The notes: generated by a model from the sequence alone, not told the origin. A stretch of 48,614 nucleotides of DNA from Nannocystis exedens (GCA_945861885.1 CAMAVR010000024.1:1-48614), one strand, 5' to 3'; shown: positions 10,966-20,162, counted from the first letter of the stretch. A program made the numbers and translations.

Positions 10966-11662
10966 AATAGCCGCCGGGGACGACGTACGTGCTCCCTTTT
11001 CCGGCGACGGTGAGAATGCCCCAACATGCGATTTTCGTTCTAGCAGCGAATTCGATAATTTCTTCGATTGTGCCGAGCGGGGCCAAAATCGCGACGTTGC
11101 TGCGGTGCACCCCCCACGCACCGTTGCCATGCTGGAGCAGCGCGCGGTTTAGCTGATACCCCGCGTTTTCGGCCGAATCTAAAATCGCTACGCGAAGGCG
11201 CGGGACCGGATCTTTGACCGCTTGGACCGGGAGGTCGACGTAGTAGAGGTTGCCGCGGGCACGCGTCACTTTCATCGTGTAGCCGCGCGCTTGCAGAAAT
11301 TCGACAATCGATTGCTGGTCGATTCGGTTGTATTGGCCGTGCGTGTCGTAATCGGAACAGACGTCGTCGCGGAGTGTCATTTTGCCGAGGCTTAGCGACT
11401 CATCGTATGTGTACACTTCGCGGCCGAATTTCATCCCGTAGCCGTGGGTATGAAGGCGGTCGGGGGCGGTTAGATGGGTGGCAAAAACGCCGGCTGACAA
11501 AAAGCCGCTCGGGATCGGGTGCGCCGGGAGCGACTTGTGCGCATCGGGGTTTGGAATGCAATTGCAGAGGAGCGCTGACGCCGCGACCGACAGCGCAAAA
11601 TACGCATATGTGGCTGAAAAGAAGCCTCTTCGCGAAGCCGCGAGGTCGATACTCAAAGTCAT
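10955..11662 (-). CDS. Exported protein of unknown function
   Basis: 235 aa from the ATG at 11662; the open frame reaches 11767, but the stretch before 11662 has no protein-like character. The hydrophobic N-terminal segment (YAYFALSVAASALLC) followed by CNCIPNPD suggests export, perhaps as a lipoprotein although the lipobox is imperfect. The rest is soluble, with the motif RLRVAILDSAENAGYQLNRAL and a C-terminus ending in GKGSTYVVPGGYFEL. I do not recognise a family. It overlaps the following DUF4340-like gene, so the two may work together at the envelope. It is divergent from the lipoprotein gene at 11796. Confidence 0.7.
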   Translation of the reverse strand: MTLSIDLAASRRGFFSATYAYFALSVAASALLCNCIPNPDAHKSLPAHPIPSGFLSAGVFATHLTAPDRLHTHGYGMKFGREVYTYDESLSLGKMTLRDDVCSDYDTHGQYNRIDQQSIVEFLQARGYTMKVTRARGNLYYVDLPVQAVKDPVPRLRVAILDSAENAGYQLNRALLQHGNGAWGVHRSNVAILAPLGTIEEIIEFAARTKIACWGILTVAGKGSTYVVPGGYFEL

Positions 11663-11795
11663 CACCCGCCAGGCTATCGCGCGCGGCTCGGGTAAACCAA
11701 AACTTCGCAAAACGACGAAAGATGTCGATGTATGGAAAGCGGCGGAACACAGTTGTTTGCCGCGCAATTCGTCGCCCTGGTAGCCTAGTTAAACG

Positions 11796-12458
11796 ATGAA
11801 TTGGGGGGCTCGGCGCATCAAGGTGCATCGGTTGGCCGCGATTGCGCGGTTTGCCACGCTCCTATTGCCGTTTGTGATTGTCGCCTGCAAGTCAGGGCCG
11901 AACCCTCTCGACAACCGCGTCTTTTACCAGTGGGACGATCTGGCCGACCCCGGCTACTACGAGAAGCCGTTTCCGGCTCTGAATCACGCTGCGATCGGCG
12001 ATAGCGCGGCGTTTCGAGGCGTCACGATTCTTGATGGCGATGCCAACATTGCGCGCCCTATCAACTGGATGGTTCGTCGCGCGAGCTACCAAAAGTACCA
12101 GTCGTTTATCGAATATGTGTCGCCGAACGAGTACAGCTTTTCCGTATTCGTCCGTGAGGACAAATCGTGCGCGTCGTGGGACGACGTCATTAAGCACTAC
12201 AAAGAGGACGCCAAAAAAGCCGGCGCGGAGATCATGGGCGAGCCGGTCCCGATGGCGACATGGAACGCGCAGGGGCGCGAATTTGTCGTGCGGCGCCGAA
12301 TGCGCGGCGAGACAGCGGCGTTTTCGAACATGTCGCTCGAATATTTGCTCAAAGGGGACAAGCACTATTTGCTCGCGCAGATCGTGCATCAGTCGCAGAG
12401 CCCTGCCGAAGTGAGCACGGAGCTCGAGCACGTCATGAAGACGTTTCAGGCCTTTTAG
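11796..12458 (+). CDS. Lipoprotein of unknown function
   Basis: 220 aa. It has an N-terminal basic region, then a hydrophobic helix and lipobox (LLLPFVIVAC, C31), so it should be lipid-anchored. The mature part is soluble with an aromatic-rich SFIEYVSPNEYSFSVFVRED region and a C-terminus (STELEHVMKTFQAF) resembling the end of small stress/PsbP-like periplasmic proteins, but no family is recognised with confidence. It is followed 6 bp later by another uncharacterised gene. Confidence 0.75.
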   Translation: MNWGARRIKVHRLAAIARFATLLLPFVIVACKSGPNPLDNRVFYQWDDLADPGYYEKPFPALNHAAIGDSAAFRGVTILDGDANIARPINWMVRRASYQKYQSFIEYVSPNEYSFSVFVREDKSCASWDDVIKHYKEDAKKAGAEIMGEPVPMATWNAQGREFVVRRRMRGETAAFSNMSLEYLLKGDKHYLLAQIVHQSQSPAEVSTELEHVMKTFQAF

Positions 12459-12464
12459 CCCGAT

Positions 12465-13445
12465 TTGTCGACAGATCGCGGTTTAGCGGCTACGTCAGCG
12501 GCAATGCTTTGGAGCGCCGATCGCCTGTTTTCGACCTATTTTTTGCCGCTCTATCCGGCCGACACAATCGCAGATGCGGCTTCGCTCGAGCGCACGAGGC
12601 GTGAAGACGCGAATCCGGCGGCGAATCGAAATATCATCGGGCACCTTCATGAAGCGGCGGAAAAGTTTGTCGCGAATGCTGGCGCGCTGTTCGGGAGCGA
12701 CCTCACGCTCGACTTTTCGGATGCGAGCATTCATCGGCTTAGTGCCGCGTTGACTCCGGCGGTTCGCGTTCGATGGGCCTCACAAGGCGATGGCGCAGCG
12801 AATTTACTTTTTAATGCACTGGTCCATGGCGCGGCGTACGTGGGCGAGTGCGTCGTTCGCAATCATGGCGGCGAGTGGCGCGTTCGGCGACCGCTATGGG
12901 AGAGCCTCGTCGAGCTTCGGTCGGCGGCCGGCACTGGGGAGCTGGCCGTTTTTCATTGGCTACTGAAGTCGATTGCTGACGACGCTCCATCGACACTCGC
13001 CGATCGCTACCGCGCTTATGTTGAAGTGCCGCGAGGCGAGCCGGTCGATCTGCCGTGCGTTTTCGCGGAGCGTGCTCAGCGAGGGGCACTTCCGCGCATA
13101 GCGAAGCCTCGTTACGACATACTCTTTCGTTATGTTAAAGCGCATCTCTCGGCGATTCGTGATCTTGGCGACGACTTTCCGTCGGCGGCGCGTTTCGATG
13201 AGTTTGGTTTTCGATGGCTCGACGCTCTCGTCGTTGGCGACGGCAGGATGGTTGTTCTCGGCGGTCCGGGGCGCCATGGTGTTCATCTGTTCTGGTTAAG
13301 CGGTCGCGGTTTTCACAAGTCGATTTTTTTTTCGAGTGACAGCGCCGCCGATCCGCGCTTCTCCCTTTCGGGTGATCTGCTCAAGGTCACAATCGAGCGG
13401 AATGGCACTTCAGAAATTCACGAAATGCTCTGGTGGGGCCCGTAA
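12465..13445 (+). CDS. Hypothetical protein
   Basis: 326 aa if translation starts at the TTG at 12465. The ATG at 12504 would give 313 aa, and neither has a clear Shine-Dalgarno. No signal peptide or transmembrane helix is visible. The N-terminal two-thirds is mainly helical; the C-terminal part looks beta-rich (GRMVVLGGPGRHGVHLFWLSG). No catalytic motif is recognised. It is likely cotranscribed with the lipoprotein gene 6 bp upstream, and a hairpin follows the stop. Confidence 0.65.
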   Translation: MSTDRGLAATSAAMLWSADRLFSTYFLPLYPADTIADAASLERTRREDANPAANRNIIGHLHEAAEKFVANAGALFGSDLTLDFSDASIHRLSAALTPAVRVRWASQGDGAANLLFNALVHGAAYVGECVVRNHGGEWRVRRPLWESLVELRSAAGTGELAVFHWLLKSIADDAPSTLADRYRAYVEVPRGEPVDLPCVFAERAQRGALPRIAKPRYDILFRYVKAHLSAIRDLGDDFPSAARFDEFGFRWLDALVVGDGRMVVLGGPGRHGVHLFWLSGRGFHKSIFFSSDSAADPRFSLSGDLLKVTIERNGTSEIHEMLWWGP

Positions 13446-13465
13446 ATTTGAAGTTGTGAAGCGGA

Positions 13466-13484
13466 GGATGACCCCAAGTCATCC
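13466..13484 (+). terminator. Probable hairpin terminator after the hypothetical gene
   Basis: Perfect 7-bp stem GGATGAC / GTCATCC with loop CCCAA, 20 bp after the stop at 13445, followed by AGAAGTTTT. The T-tract is short, so this is a moderate call. Confidence 0.45.
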
Positions 13485-13732
13485 AGAAGTTTTCCACTGT
13501 GTTGTTCACAGCTATTCAACAAGACTTTTGCGCGTCTGTTCGGTCTCTGCACAGACGCCGCGCAACTATTCCACAGGATGATCACACTCTGTCCCGCGCG
13601 TTGCGACGACCGAAAAAAAATTAATCAGAATTCGTAACAAGGAATGTGGCATTCCGAAGTAGCCATGCTATCGAGTCCGACCTCGCAATTAATTTTTGTG
13701 AGTGATGTTGTCCGACGTGAAGGGGGATCACG

Positions 13733-14203
13733 ATGGATTCGAGGCAGTGCGGTGAGAGCGTTGTACCGGCACTCAAGGTGCTTGTTGTCGACAGCGATCA
13801 TGAGTGGGTGCGGTGGGCAGCGGCTTACTTGCGGCGCTTTTATTTGCTGCGAACAGCGAGCGACATCCCAGGGGCGCTGCGCGTTCTTGCGAGCGAGCAC
13901 ATCGACGTCGTCGTGAGTGACGCGGCGATCGGCGATCGCGACGCCATGCAGCTTCAAGTCGCTCTGGCGCGGGTGCAGCCTGGCCTTGAGCAGCGCCATG
14001 TCCTTGTGACGTGCGGCGGGTTTGACGGCGCGCTGAGCGCGTTCCTGAAGACGAGCACGAGCCCAGTCCTATACAAGGATCTCCGCTTCGGCGACCTGTG
14101 GCGAGCTATTGAAGAGCTAAGCCGATTTGTGGTGCGCGAAGAGCGACCCAAAGCAGTCGGCGTGAGAAAAGCGGCGAATCGGTTAAGCCGACTCGCCTGC
14201 TAA
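13733..14203 (+). CDS. Receiver-only response regulator (CheY-like)
   Basis: 156 aa, with a strong AGGGGG ribosome-binding site 7 bp before the ATG. It has receiver-domain landmarks: an acidic pair D20/D22 after beta-1 (VLVVDSD), a phospho-acceptor candidate D63 (VVVSDAAIG), T93 (VLVTCGG), and K115 (PVLYKDL). No output domain follows, only about 30 basic residues. No histidine kinase is adjacent, so it is an orphan single-domain regulator. The alignment around D63 and the loop after it is divergent, so phosphorylation is likely but not certain. Confidence 0.75.
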   Translation: MDSRQCGESVVPALKVLVVDSDHEWVRWAAAYLRRFYLLRTASDIPGALRVLASEHIDVVVSDAAIGDRDAMQLQVALARVQPGLEQRHVLVTCGGFDGALSAFLKTSTSPVLYKDLRFGDLWRAIEELSRFVVREERPKAVGVRKAANRLSRLAC

Positions 14204-14239
14204 ACGTCCGCTGCGCGAAGGATCCCGCTGTATGACGGG

Positions 14240-15256
14240 TTACGGCCACTTGCAGTAACTTGGGAATGGCGGGGCGTTTGGTGTCGCTCTTAGCGAGATG
14301 TCGGTTTGGTCCCACTTGTTGGCGTACAAAAACTGGAAGGCCCACTTGGAGGCGCCCGACGGGACAGAGTGACCTTGGCCGTGGTTGCAGGCGATGACGA
14401 AGCTCCCGCCCTCTTTCAGGCGCGTGACCAAGTTATCGGTTAGCTGCTGAAATTGGAGGATGCCGTTCATAAACATATCGCCATCGCCGCCAGAGACGGC
14501 AAGCACCGGGACAGCTCTCGCCGGCTTCGCAAATTGCGGAGCAAAGCCGCCTTCGTCGCTCGCGCCGCCGCTGAAAATTGTCGCCGCGGCGAGGTATTCG
14601 CTACGGTGCATGACGAGATATGTCGACCATAGGCCGCCGGCGCTAAAGCCGGTGGTGTACACGCGCGACCGATCAAGTGACCACTGCTTCGAAGCGCACG
14701 CAAGTACATCATCAAATAGGGCGAGGTCGTTATCGGCAGAGCCGATGAACCCCCACGTGGGAGGAAGGCCCCCCATGATCTCCGTCGCTGCTTTCGGAAT
14801 CACGACGATCACGTTTCCGTCGATCGCTTTTTGCTTGGCGTCCATTCTAGCGGAAAAATTTGCTGGGCTGTCGCCGAGCCCATGCCAGCCAAACACTAGG
14901 CCTGCCCCTTCCGGGTTGGGCGGCAAAACGATCGAGATGGTGCGCCCAAGCGCCCCCGACTGAATCGCATTCTCCCCTTCTGCGAGCACCGGGCAGGTGC
15001 CAAAAGAGTAGGCGCGTGGCTCTGGCGGCGAGGCGCTTGCGAGGGTCGCCGCGACTGGTGCGGGCGCGGCGCCTGTTGGGGCTGAGTTCGCTCCTGCTGA
15101 GGGAATAGCCGTCCGTTCAGTATGGCCCGACGGTGTTTCGTCGCGCCCCTCTGTTGGGGACGCTTGCGCCGAGTCTTCGGCCGATGAACAGCCGCTTGCA
15201 ACGACCCACACGATGGCGCACGTAAGCGACGCGCCGATGGCTCTCTTCAGATTCAT
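14240..15256 (-). CDS. Lipoprotein esterase, CE1/PHB-depolymerase-like
   Basis: 338 aa. The lipobox VVASGC places the lipidated cysteine at C23. A low-complexity Ser/Ala/Pro linker runs to about residue 80, followed by an alpha/beta-hydrolase domain. The nucleophile is S205 in GFSAGG, an oxyanion-type HGLGDS sits at about 125-130, and a catalytic histidine is in NHGQGHS (H294 or H298). The fold class matches secreted feruloyl/acetyl-xylan esterases and PHB depolymerases (LpqC-like); the substrate cannot be told. It is convergent with the response-regulator gene. Confidence 0.82.
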   Translation of the reverse strand: MNLKRAIGASLTCAIVWVVASGCSSAEDSAQASPTEGRDETPSGHTERTAIPSAGANSAPTGAAPAPVAATLASASPPEPRAYSFGTCPVLAEGENAIQSGALGRTISIVLPPNPEGAGLVFGWHGLGDSPANFSARMDAKQKAIDGNVIVVIPKAATEIMGGLPPTWGFIGSADNDLALFDDVLACASKQWSLDRSRVYTTGFSAGGLWSTYLVMHRSEYLAAATIFSGGASDEGGFAPQFAKPARAVPVLAVSGGDGDMFMNGILQFQQLTDNLVTRLKEGGSFVIACNHGQGHSVPSGASKWAFQFLYANKWDQTDISLRATPNAPPFPSYCKWP

Positions 15257-15339
15257 TGTCCCTCCTCAACTAGGCGATTGATCGCCAACCAGGCACGACT
15301 TCTGCCACAACGAACAGACGTTGTGTCACAATTCGCGGC

Positions 15340-16641
15340 GTGAACAACGAAAATAGAAAGCTCGGTATCCTTGTCGGGGGTGGTCCCGCACCTGGAATTA
15401 ATAGTGTTATCGGTACCGCGACGATTCGGGCGCGTCTCGCCAACATCGACGTCGTGGGGCTCGTCGACGGGTTTCGCTGGATCATGCAGGGGGACATCTC
15501 GCACGTCGTCCCGTTGACGATTTCTGAGACGAGCCGGATTCACTTTCGAGGCGGGTCGTATATCGGGATTTCTCGAACTGGGCCGTCCGATGAAGCGTCG
15601 ATTAAGCTCACGCTCGACGCCCTGGATCGTCTCAATATCGACAAGCTGATCACGATTGGCGGCGATGGCACCGCTTATATCGCCTACCTCCTGGCGACAG
15701 CCTCGCGTGGCGCTCTTCGCGTTGTTCATGTGCCAAAGACGATCGACAACGATCTCGCGCTGCCGAACGACATCAGTTCATTCGGGTTTCAGACGGCGCG
15801 GAGCATCGGTGTCGAGATTGTGAAAAATCTCATGGTCGATGCGAAGACAACATCGCGTTGGTACTACGTCGTGGCGCAGGGGCGCAAAGCAGGGCACTTG
15901 GCGCTGTCGATCGGCAAAGCGGCCGGGGCAACGCTCTCGGTGATTCCAGAAGAGTTCCAAAAAGGGGCGACGCCGCTTTCGACAATTGTCGACACGCTCG
16001 CGGGGGCGATCATCAAGCGGCGCGCATACGGTCGCGAAGATGGCGTGGCGATGCTCGCGGAGGGGCTCGCGGAGTGCATCGACCCGAATGAGCTTTCGAA
16101 ACTGGTCGATGTTCCGCGCGACAAACTCGGGAATATCCACGTGGCCGAAGTTCCGCTCGGTGATATTTTGCGGAAGGCGGTGCAAGCGCGACTCGGTCAG
16201 TTCGGAATTAAAGCGACGATCGTCGCAAAGCAGATCGGCTATGAAGTCCGGTGCGCCGACCCGATTCCGTTTGATATGGAGTACACGCGCGATCTCGGCT
16301 ATTGCGCGGCGCGGTACATCCTCGATGGGGGCTCGAACGTGATGGTGTCGATGCAGGCGGGGTCGTTTGTGCCGATCCCGTTCGATCAGCTTATCGACAT
16401 TAAATCGGGGCGAACGCGGGTGCGCATGGTCGACATTGAGTCAGATCGCTACAAGATTGCGCGGACATACATGCTTCGGCTCAAACGTGGCGACTTCGAA
16501 GACCCAAGCGAGCTCGCCAAGTTGGCGGCGATTTGCGGGATTACCGCTATGCAGTTTCGTCATGAATTCGGCTACCTCGGCGCCGACGAGTATGCGCCGA
16601 TGAGCGCTAAAGTCGTGGCTCAGCGGGGCGCCCCCGTCTAG
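15340..16641 (+). CDS. 6-phosphofructokinase (PPi/ATP subgroup with PKTIDND)
   Basis: 433 aa, GTG start. Phosphorylates fructose 6-phosphate in glycolysis. Motifs are GGGPAPGIN near the N-terminus, GGDGT (G110), PKTIDND (K133 to D138), and later the PEEF and GYEVR motifs. Glycine after GGD is typical of ATP-using enzymes, while lysine in PKTID is typical of PPi-using enzymes and of a mixed ATP group, so the phosphoryl donor is not decided by sequence. A patatin gene follows 11 bp after the stop. Confidence 0.92.
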   Translation: MNNENRKLGILVGGGPAPGINSVIGTATIRARLANIDVVGLVDGFRWIMQGDISHVVPLTISETSRIHFRGGSYIGISRTGPSDEASIKLTLDALDRLNIDKLITIGGDGTAYIAYLLATASRGALRVVHVPKTIDNDLALPNDISSFGFQTARSIGVEIVKNLMVDAKTTSRWYYVVAQGRKAGHLALSIGKAAGATLSVIPEEFQKGATPLSTIVDTLAGAIIKRRAYGREDGVAMLAEGLAECIDPNELSKLVDVPRDKLGNIHVAEVPLGDILRKAVQARLGQFGIKATIVAKQIGYEVRCADPIPFDMEYTRDLGYCAARYILDGGSNVMVSMQAGSFVPIPFDQLIDIKSGRTRVRMVDIESDRYKIARTYMLRLKRGDFEDPSELAKLAAICGITAMQFRHEFGYLGADEYAPMSAKVVAQRGAPV

Positions 16642-16652
16642 CCTGGTGATGT

Positions 16653-17882
16653 ATGGATGGTTCCGTTGTCCGCTCTTACGTCCGAAAAAACGCGCTTATC
16701 CTTTCGGGGGGCGGCGCGCGCGGCGCCTACGAAGTGGGGGTCCTCTGGTATATTTTCGATGAATTTGCGCGCGCTCGCGGTGGAGTTCCGTCGATTCAGG
16801 TCTTGAGCGGGACGAGCGTCGGCGCGCTTAACGCCTGCTATCTGGCGTCGCATCTTTCCGATCCGATGTTGGGCATGCGCCATCTCGTCGATTTGTGGTC
16901 GGAGCTCGAAGCGCCGCGGGTGCTCGGTTTTGGCCCAAAGCAACTTCTTCGCCTCCCGAAGATGCTTTTTGGCGGCGCCGAGGGGACAGGCTTTTTCGAT
17001 GCACGACCGCTATCGCACTTGGTCGAAAATGAAGTGAGTTGGCGCGCCGTCTCCCATGCGCTCGAAAGCGGTCGGCTCGATGCGCTTAGCGTGTCGACGA
17101 CCGAAGTGTCGACCGGCCGAACCGTTGTTTTTATTCAAACGGCCCCCGACCTCGAAGTCACACGAAATCCGCCGCCGCGGACGCTGTTTCGGTCAGATCG
17201 CATCGGGCCGCTGCACGCGCTCGCGAGCGGCGCGATACCGATTATTTTTCCGCCGATTCGCATCGATGGAACGCTCTACTTGGACGGTGGGCTCCGCCAA
17301 AATACGCCGGTTGCTCCGGCGCTTCGGCTCGGTGCAACGCATGTTCTCGCGATCGGTGGGTCGCGCGATGTGCGTGGCGTCGTCGCTGAAGAAGGGCCAT
17401 CGGCGCCGCAGCGCGCGCCGGGAGCCGCGTTTTTGCTCGGAAAAATTCTCAATGCGTTTTTGCTCGACCACTTTGACGCCGATATCGAGCTGTTGGCGCG
17501 GCTGAACAATGTTATCGCCGACGGGACGCGCGCGTTTGGTGAATCGTTTACTGAAAAGTTGAGCGTGGCGGCGGCGATGCGTGGCGCGCCGGCCTATCAC
17601 TACGTGAAGTGCCTGACGATTCGCCCAAGCGAAGACATCGGGCGGCTCGCGAGCGAATATGTGCAAAAAGGGGCGTTTAAGGGCGATTCACGGCTCGGCT
17701 CGCACTTTTTTTCGCTGCTCGACTTTGGCATTTCAACCGAAGCCGACCTCGCCAGCTACCTTCTTTTTGATGGAGGGTTTGCGCGGCGTCTTATCGAAAT
17801 GGGGCGCAGCGACGCGCACGCTCGGCGATCGGAGCTCTCCGATTTTTTTGGCGAAGAAGTCGCAGTCGGACGCCAAGGTTAA
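16653..17882 (+). CDS. Patatin-like phospholipase
   Basis: 409 aa cytosolic or membrane-associated lipid acyl hydrolase. It has an oxyanion loop GGGARG (about 19-24), a nucleophile elbow GTSVG (S55), and the catalytic dyad aspartate in LDGGLRQ (D211). There is no signal peptide or outer-membrane barrel domain. The C-terminal 100 residues are family-variable. It lies between phosphofructokinase and prepilin peptidase, with 11-bp and 2-bp gaps, so the three may share a transcript; no metabolic link is obvious. Confidence 0.9.
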   Translation: MDGSVVRSYVRKNALILSGGGARGAYEVGVLWYIFDEFARARGGVPSIQVLSGTSVGALNACYLASHLSDPMLGMRHLVDLWSELEAPRVLGFGPKQLLRLPKMLFGGAEGTGFFDARPLSHLVENEVSWRAVSHALESGRLDALSVSTTEVSTGRTVVFIQTAPDLEVTRNPPPRTLFRSDRIGPLHALASGAIPIIFPPIRIDGTLYLDGGLRQNTPVAPALRLGATHVLAIGGSRDVRGVVAEEGPSAPQRAPGAAFLLGKILNAFLLDHFDADIELLARLNNVIADGTRAFGESFTEKLSVAAAMRGAPAYHYVKCLTIRPSEDIGRLASEYVQKGAFKGDSRLGSHFFSLLDFGISTEADLASYLLFDGGFARRLIEMGRSDAHARRSELSDFFGEEVAVGRQG

Positions 17883-17884
17883 GG

Positions 17885-18826
17885 ATGACACTCAGCGATC
17901 TGCCGACATGGTTTGTTCGAACGTTCGCTGTCGCGTTTGGGCTGATTTGGGGCAGTTTCGCGAACGTGGTGATTTGCCGCCTTCCGCGCGGGATGAGCGT
18001 CGCGCATCCGCCGTCGCATTGCCCGGCGTGCGGCAACGCGATTGCGCCTTTCGACAACATTCCGGTCGTTTCATTTCTGCTGCTACGCGGTCGGGCTCGA
18101 TGTTGTCGAACGCGGCTCAGTTTTCGTTATCCGCTCGTTGAGCTTATCGGTGGTGCGCTTTCGCTCGCGATCGTCGAAGTAGTGATTTTTCAGCTTGCGG
18201 GGAGCACTCCGCTCGGTCGCGCGGTCGCGCTCTATCTTATCGACTTCGCCCTCGCTCTCGCGCTTGTGAGCGCCGCGTTTATCGATGCGGAAACGATGAT
18301 TCTCCCCGACAGCATTACGCTAGGCGGTACTGCTCTCGCGATAGCGACCTGTACGCTTCGCGGGCTGCCGATGATCGAGTCGCTTTTCGGCGCGGCGATC
18401 TCGTTTTTTATCGTTTGGTTCCCGTTTATTTTTGCCTATCGGCGTATTCGCGGTTTCCCTGGGATGGGGCTTGGTGACGCGAAGTTGATGGCGCTTGTCG
18501 GCGGTTGGTTCGGCTATCGTGGCGCGCTTTTTGTGCTTTTTGCCGGGGCGATTCAGGGGACACTCTTTGCTCTCGTGACGTTTTTGCTTCGCGGCCGGAT
18601 CGATGAGCCCGAGGCAGTGCTGAAAGAGCGCGCGGAGATGCAGGCGGCGGCCGATGCCGGCGACGAAGAGGCGAGGCAGCTGCTCGTGGAAGACCCGATC
18701 GGTCGCGAGCCGGAGCCGGGGCTTCGGTCGGCGCGCATCGCGTTCGGTCCGTGCTTGATTCTTGGCGCGATCGAGTACCTGCTCGGCGCGCCTTTTATCG
18801 ATCGACTGCTTTCGTGGGCTCAATGA
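17885..18826 (+). CDS. pilD: Prepilin peptidase (A24 family)
   Basis: 313 aa integral membrane aspartyl protease and N-methylase for type IV pilins or type II secretion pseudopilins. Catalytic aspartates are D134 (AAFIDAE) and D198 (GMGLGDAK). The cytoplasmic N-terminal domain has one CxxC (C46, C49), but the second pair is altered to adjacent cysteines (C73, C74), a departure from the usual CxxC...CxxC. A hydrophilic insertion after the fifth or sixth helix contains EPEAVLKERAEMQ. No pilus genes are nearby. It overlaps the convergent kinase gene by 32 bp. Confidence 0.92.
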   Translation: MTLSDLPTWFVRTFAVAFGLIWGSFANVVICRLPRGMSVAHPPSHCPACGNAIAPFDNIPVVSFLLLRGRARCCRTRLSFRYPLVELIGGALSLAIVEVVIFQLAGSTPLGRAVALYLIDFALALALVSAAFIDAETMILPDSITLGGTALAIATCTLRGLPMIESLFGAAISFFIVWFPFIFAYRRIRGFPGMGLGDAKLMALVGGWFGYRGALFVLFAGAIQGTLFALVTFLLRGRIDEPEAVLKERAEMQAAADAGDEEARQLLVEDPIGREPEPGLRSARIAFGPCLILGAIEYLLGAPFIDRLLSWAQ

Positions 18827-20162
18827 GCGGTTCGTGATTGAGCGCGGTTGAGTGCAGCAAGTACGCCGTGACGACGATGGCGACGAGCAGAACCGCCATG
18901 CCGATCGCACGCCACGTCTCGAAGGCGTTCGAGCGCGACAGGCGATGAAAGGTCGCCGGAGCGATGATGCCGACCGATCCCGCGGTCGGTAGCGATGTGC
19001 GTGACGATGCGCTCGCGGACGAACTGCCCGAAGAGCGCGGCGTGGAGCGCGGGGATGAACGGGGCGATTCGATCGTTAGCGGCGCTTCGCAAAATCGAAC
19101 GGCGCGCGCGGCTGGGCCCGATAGCGGCTCCGCGGGGCGTAGCGGGGCGAGCGGCGCTGCTTCGACGTAGCGGGCACGGGGTGGCGATGCGGGCGGCGGG
19201 TCGGCACGTCGGGGGGTATCGGTGAGCTTTGACGAACCGAGCGGGAATCGGCGTCGCGGTTTGCTCTTCGCGCTTTCAACGAGCTCGAGCGCTTCAATGA
19301 GCGAATGCGCATTTGAGAATCGGCGTTCAGGCTTCTTTTCAAGCAGTCGCAGGACAATCGCTTCGACTGCCGAGGGGACGGCGACAGCGGTAGAACGCTG
19401 ACGCATCGGCGGGACGGGCGAACTGATGTGCATCAGAAGCAGCGACACTTGGCTCGCCTGCGCCTGCTGAAAAGGGCGCGTTCCGGTGAGCATTTCGTAA
19501 GCGATGATGCCGAGCGCATACAGGTCGGCCCGGCCGTCGATCGTCTGGCCCAAGGCCTGCTCCGGCGCCAAATATTCGGGCGTTCCGAAGACCATTCCGA
19601 CTTCGGTCAGCGCAGTTTTTATGTCGTCGCTTGGCGATGCCGCCGGGGGCCTTACTTTTGCGATTCCGAAGTCGAGCACTTTGACGAGCTCTGGTTCGCC
19701 TTCGCGCGCGACGAGCATGACGTTTTCTGGCTTCAAATCGCGATGCACGATGCCGAGGTGGTGAGCGCGTTCGAGTGCTCGTGCGATTTGCGTCAAAATC
19801 GGGATGGCGCGCGAAAGATCGAGCTGCTTTTCGCTTCGAAGCTCTTGGCGGAGCGTTCGCCCTTCTACGTATTCGAGGACTAAAAAAAACGTTCCGTCGT
19901 CGAGCTGCCCGAAGTCTGTTGCAGCCGCCACGTTCGGTTGATCGATCCGCCCGGCCGATTCGGCTTCGCGCTCGAACCGCGCGATCACTTCCGGAATGCG
20001 ATTTGTCTCCGGGTGGAGCACTTTTATCGCGAAGCGCTTGTGCATGTGGACGTGTTCCGCAAGAAACACCGTCCCCATTGCGCCGTCGCCGAGGATGCTT
20101 AGGAGGCGATAGCGCCCCCCGACGATGGTGTCTACAAGTGCTGCGGGGCCATCCCGTTCCAT
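18795..20162 (-). CDS. Hanks-type serine/threonine protein kinase, membrane-anchored
   Basis: 455 aa from the ATG at 20162; the upstream open frame is non-coding in character and would run into mqnD. The glycine loop is ILGDGAMG (24-30), the catalytic lysine K47 (FAIKVL), the HRD motif at 140-142 (VHRDLKPEN), and DFG at 164-166; all are intact. It is followed by a Ser/Pro/Arg-rich linker (about 340-420) and a single C-terminal transmembrane helix (AIGMAVLLVAIVVTAYLL) with a short outside tail. No sensor domain is recognised. It is divergent from mqnD with 43 bp between starts and overlaps pilD at its 3' end. Confidence 0.92.
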   Translation of the reverse strand: MERDGPAALVDTIVGGRYRLLSILGDGAMGTVFLAEHVHMHKRFAIKVLHPETNRIPEVIARFEREAESAGRIDQPNVAAATDFGQLDDGTFFLVLEYVEGRTLRQELRSEKQLDLSRAIPILTQIARALERAHHLGIVHRDLKPENVMLVAREGEPELVKVLDFGIAKVRPPAASPSDDIKTALTEVGMVFGTPEYLAPEQALGQTIDGRADLYALGIIAYEMLTGTRPFQQAQASQVSLLLMHISSPVPPMRQRSTAVAVPSAVEAIVLRLLEKKPERRFSNAHSLIEALELVESAKSKPRRRFPLGSSKLTDTPRRADPPPASPPRARYVEAAPLAPLRPAEPLSGPAARAVRFCEAPLTIESPRSSPRSTPRSSGSSSASASSRTSLPTAGSVGIIAPATFHRLSRSNAFETWRAIGMAVLLVAIVVTAYLLHSTALNHEPLIEPTKAVDR

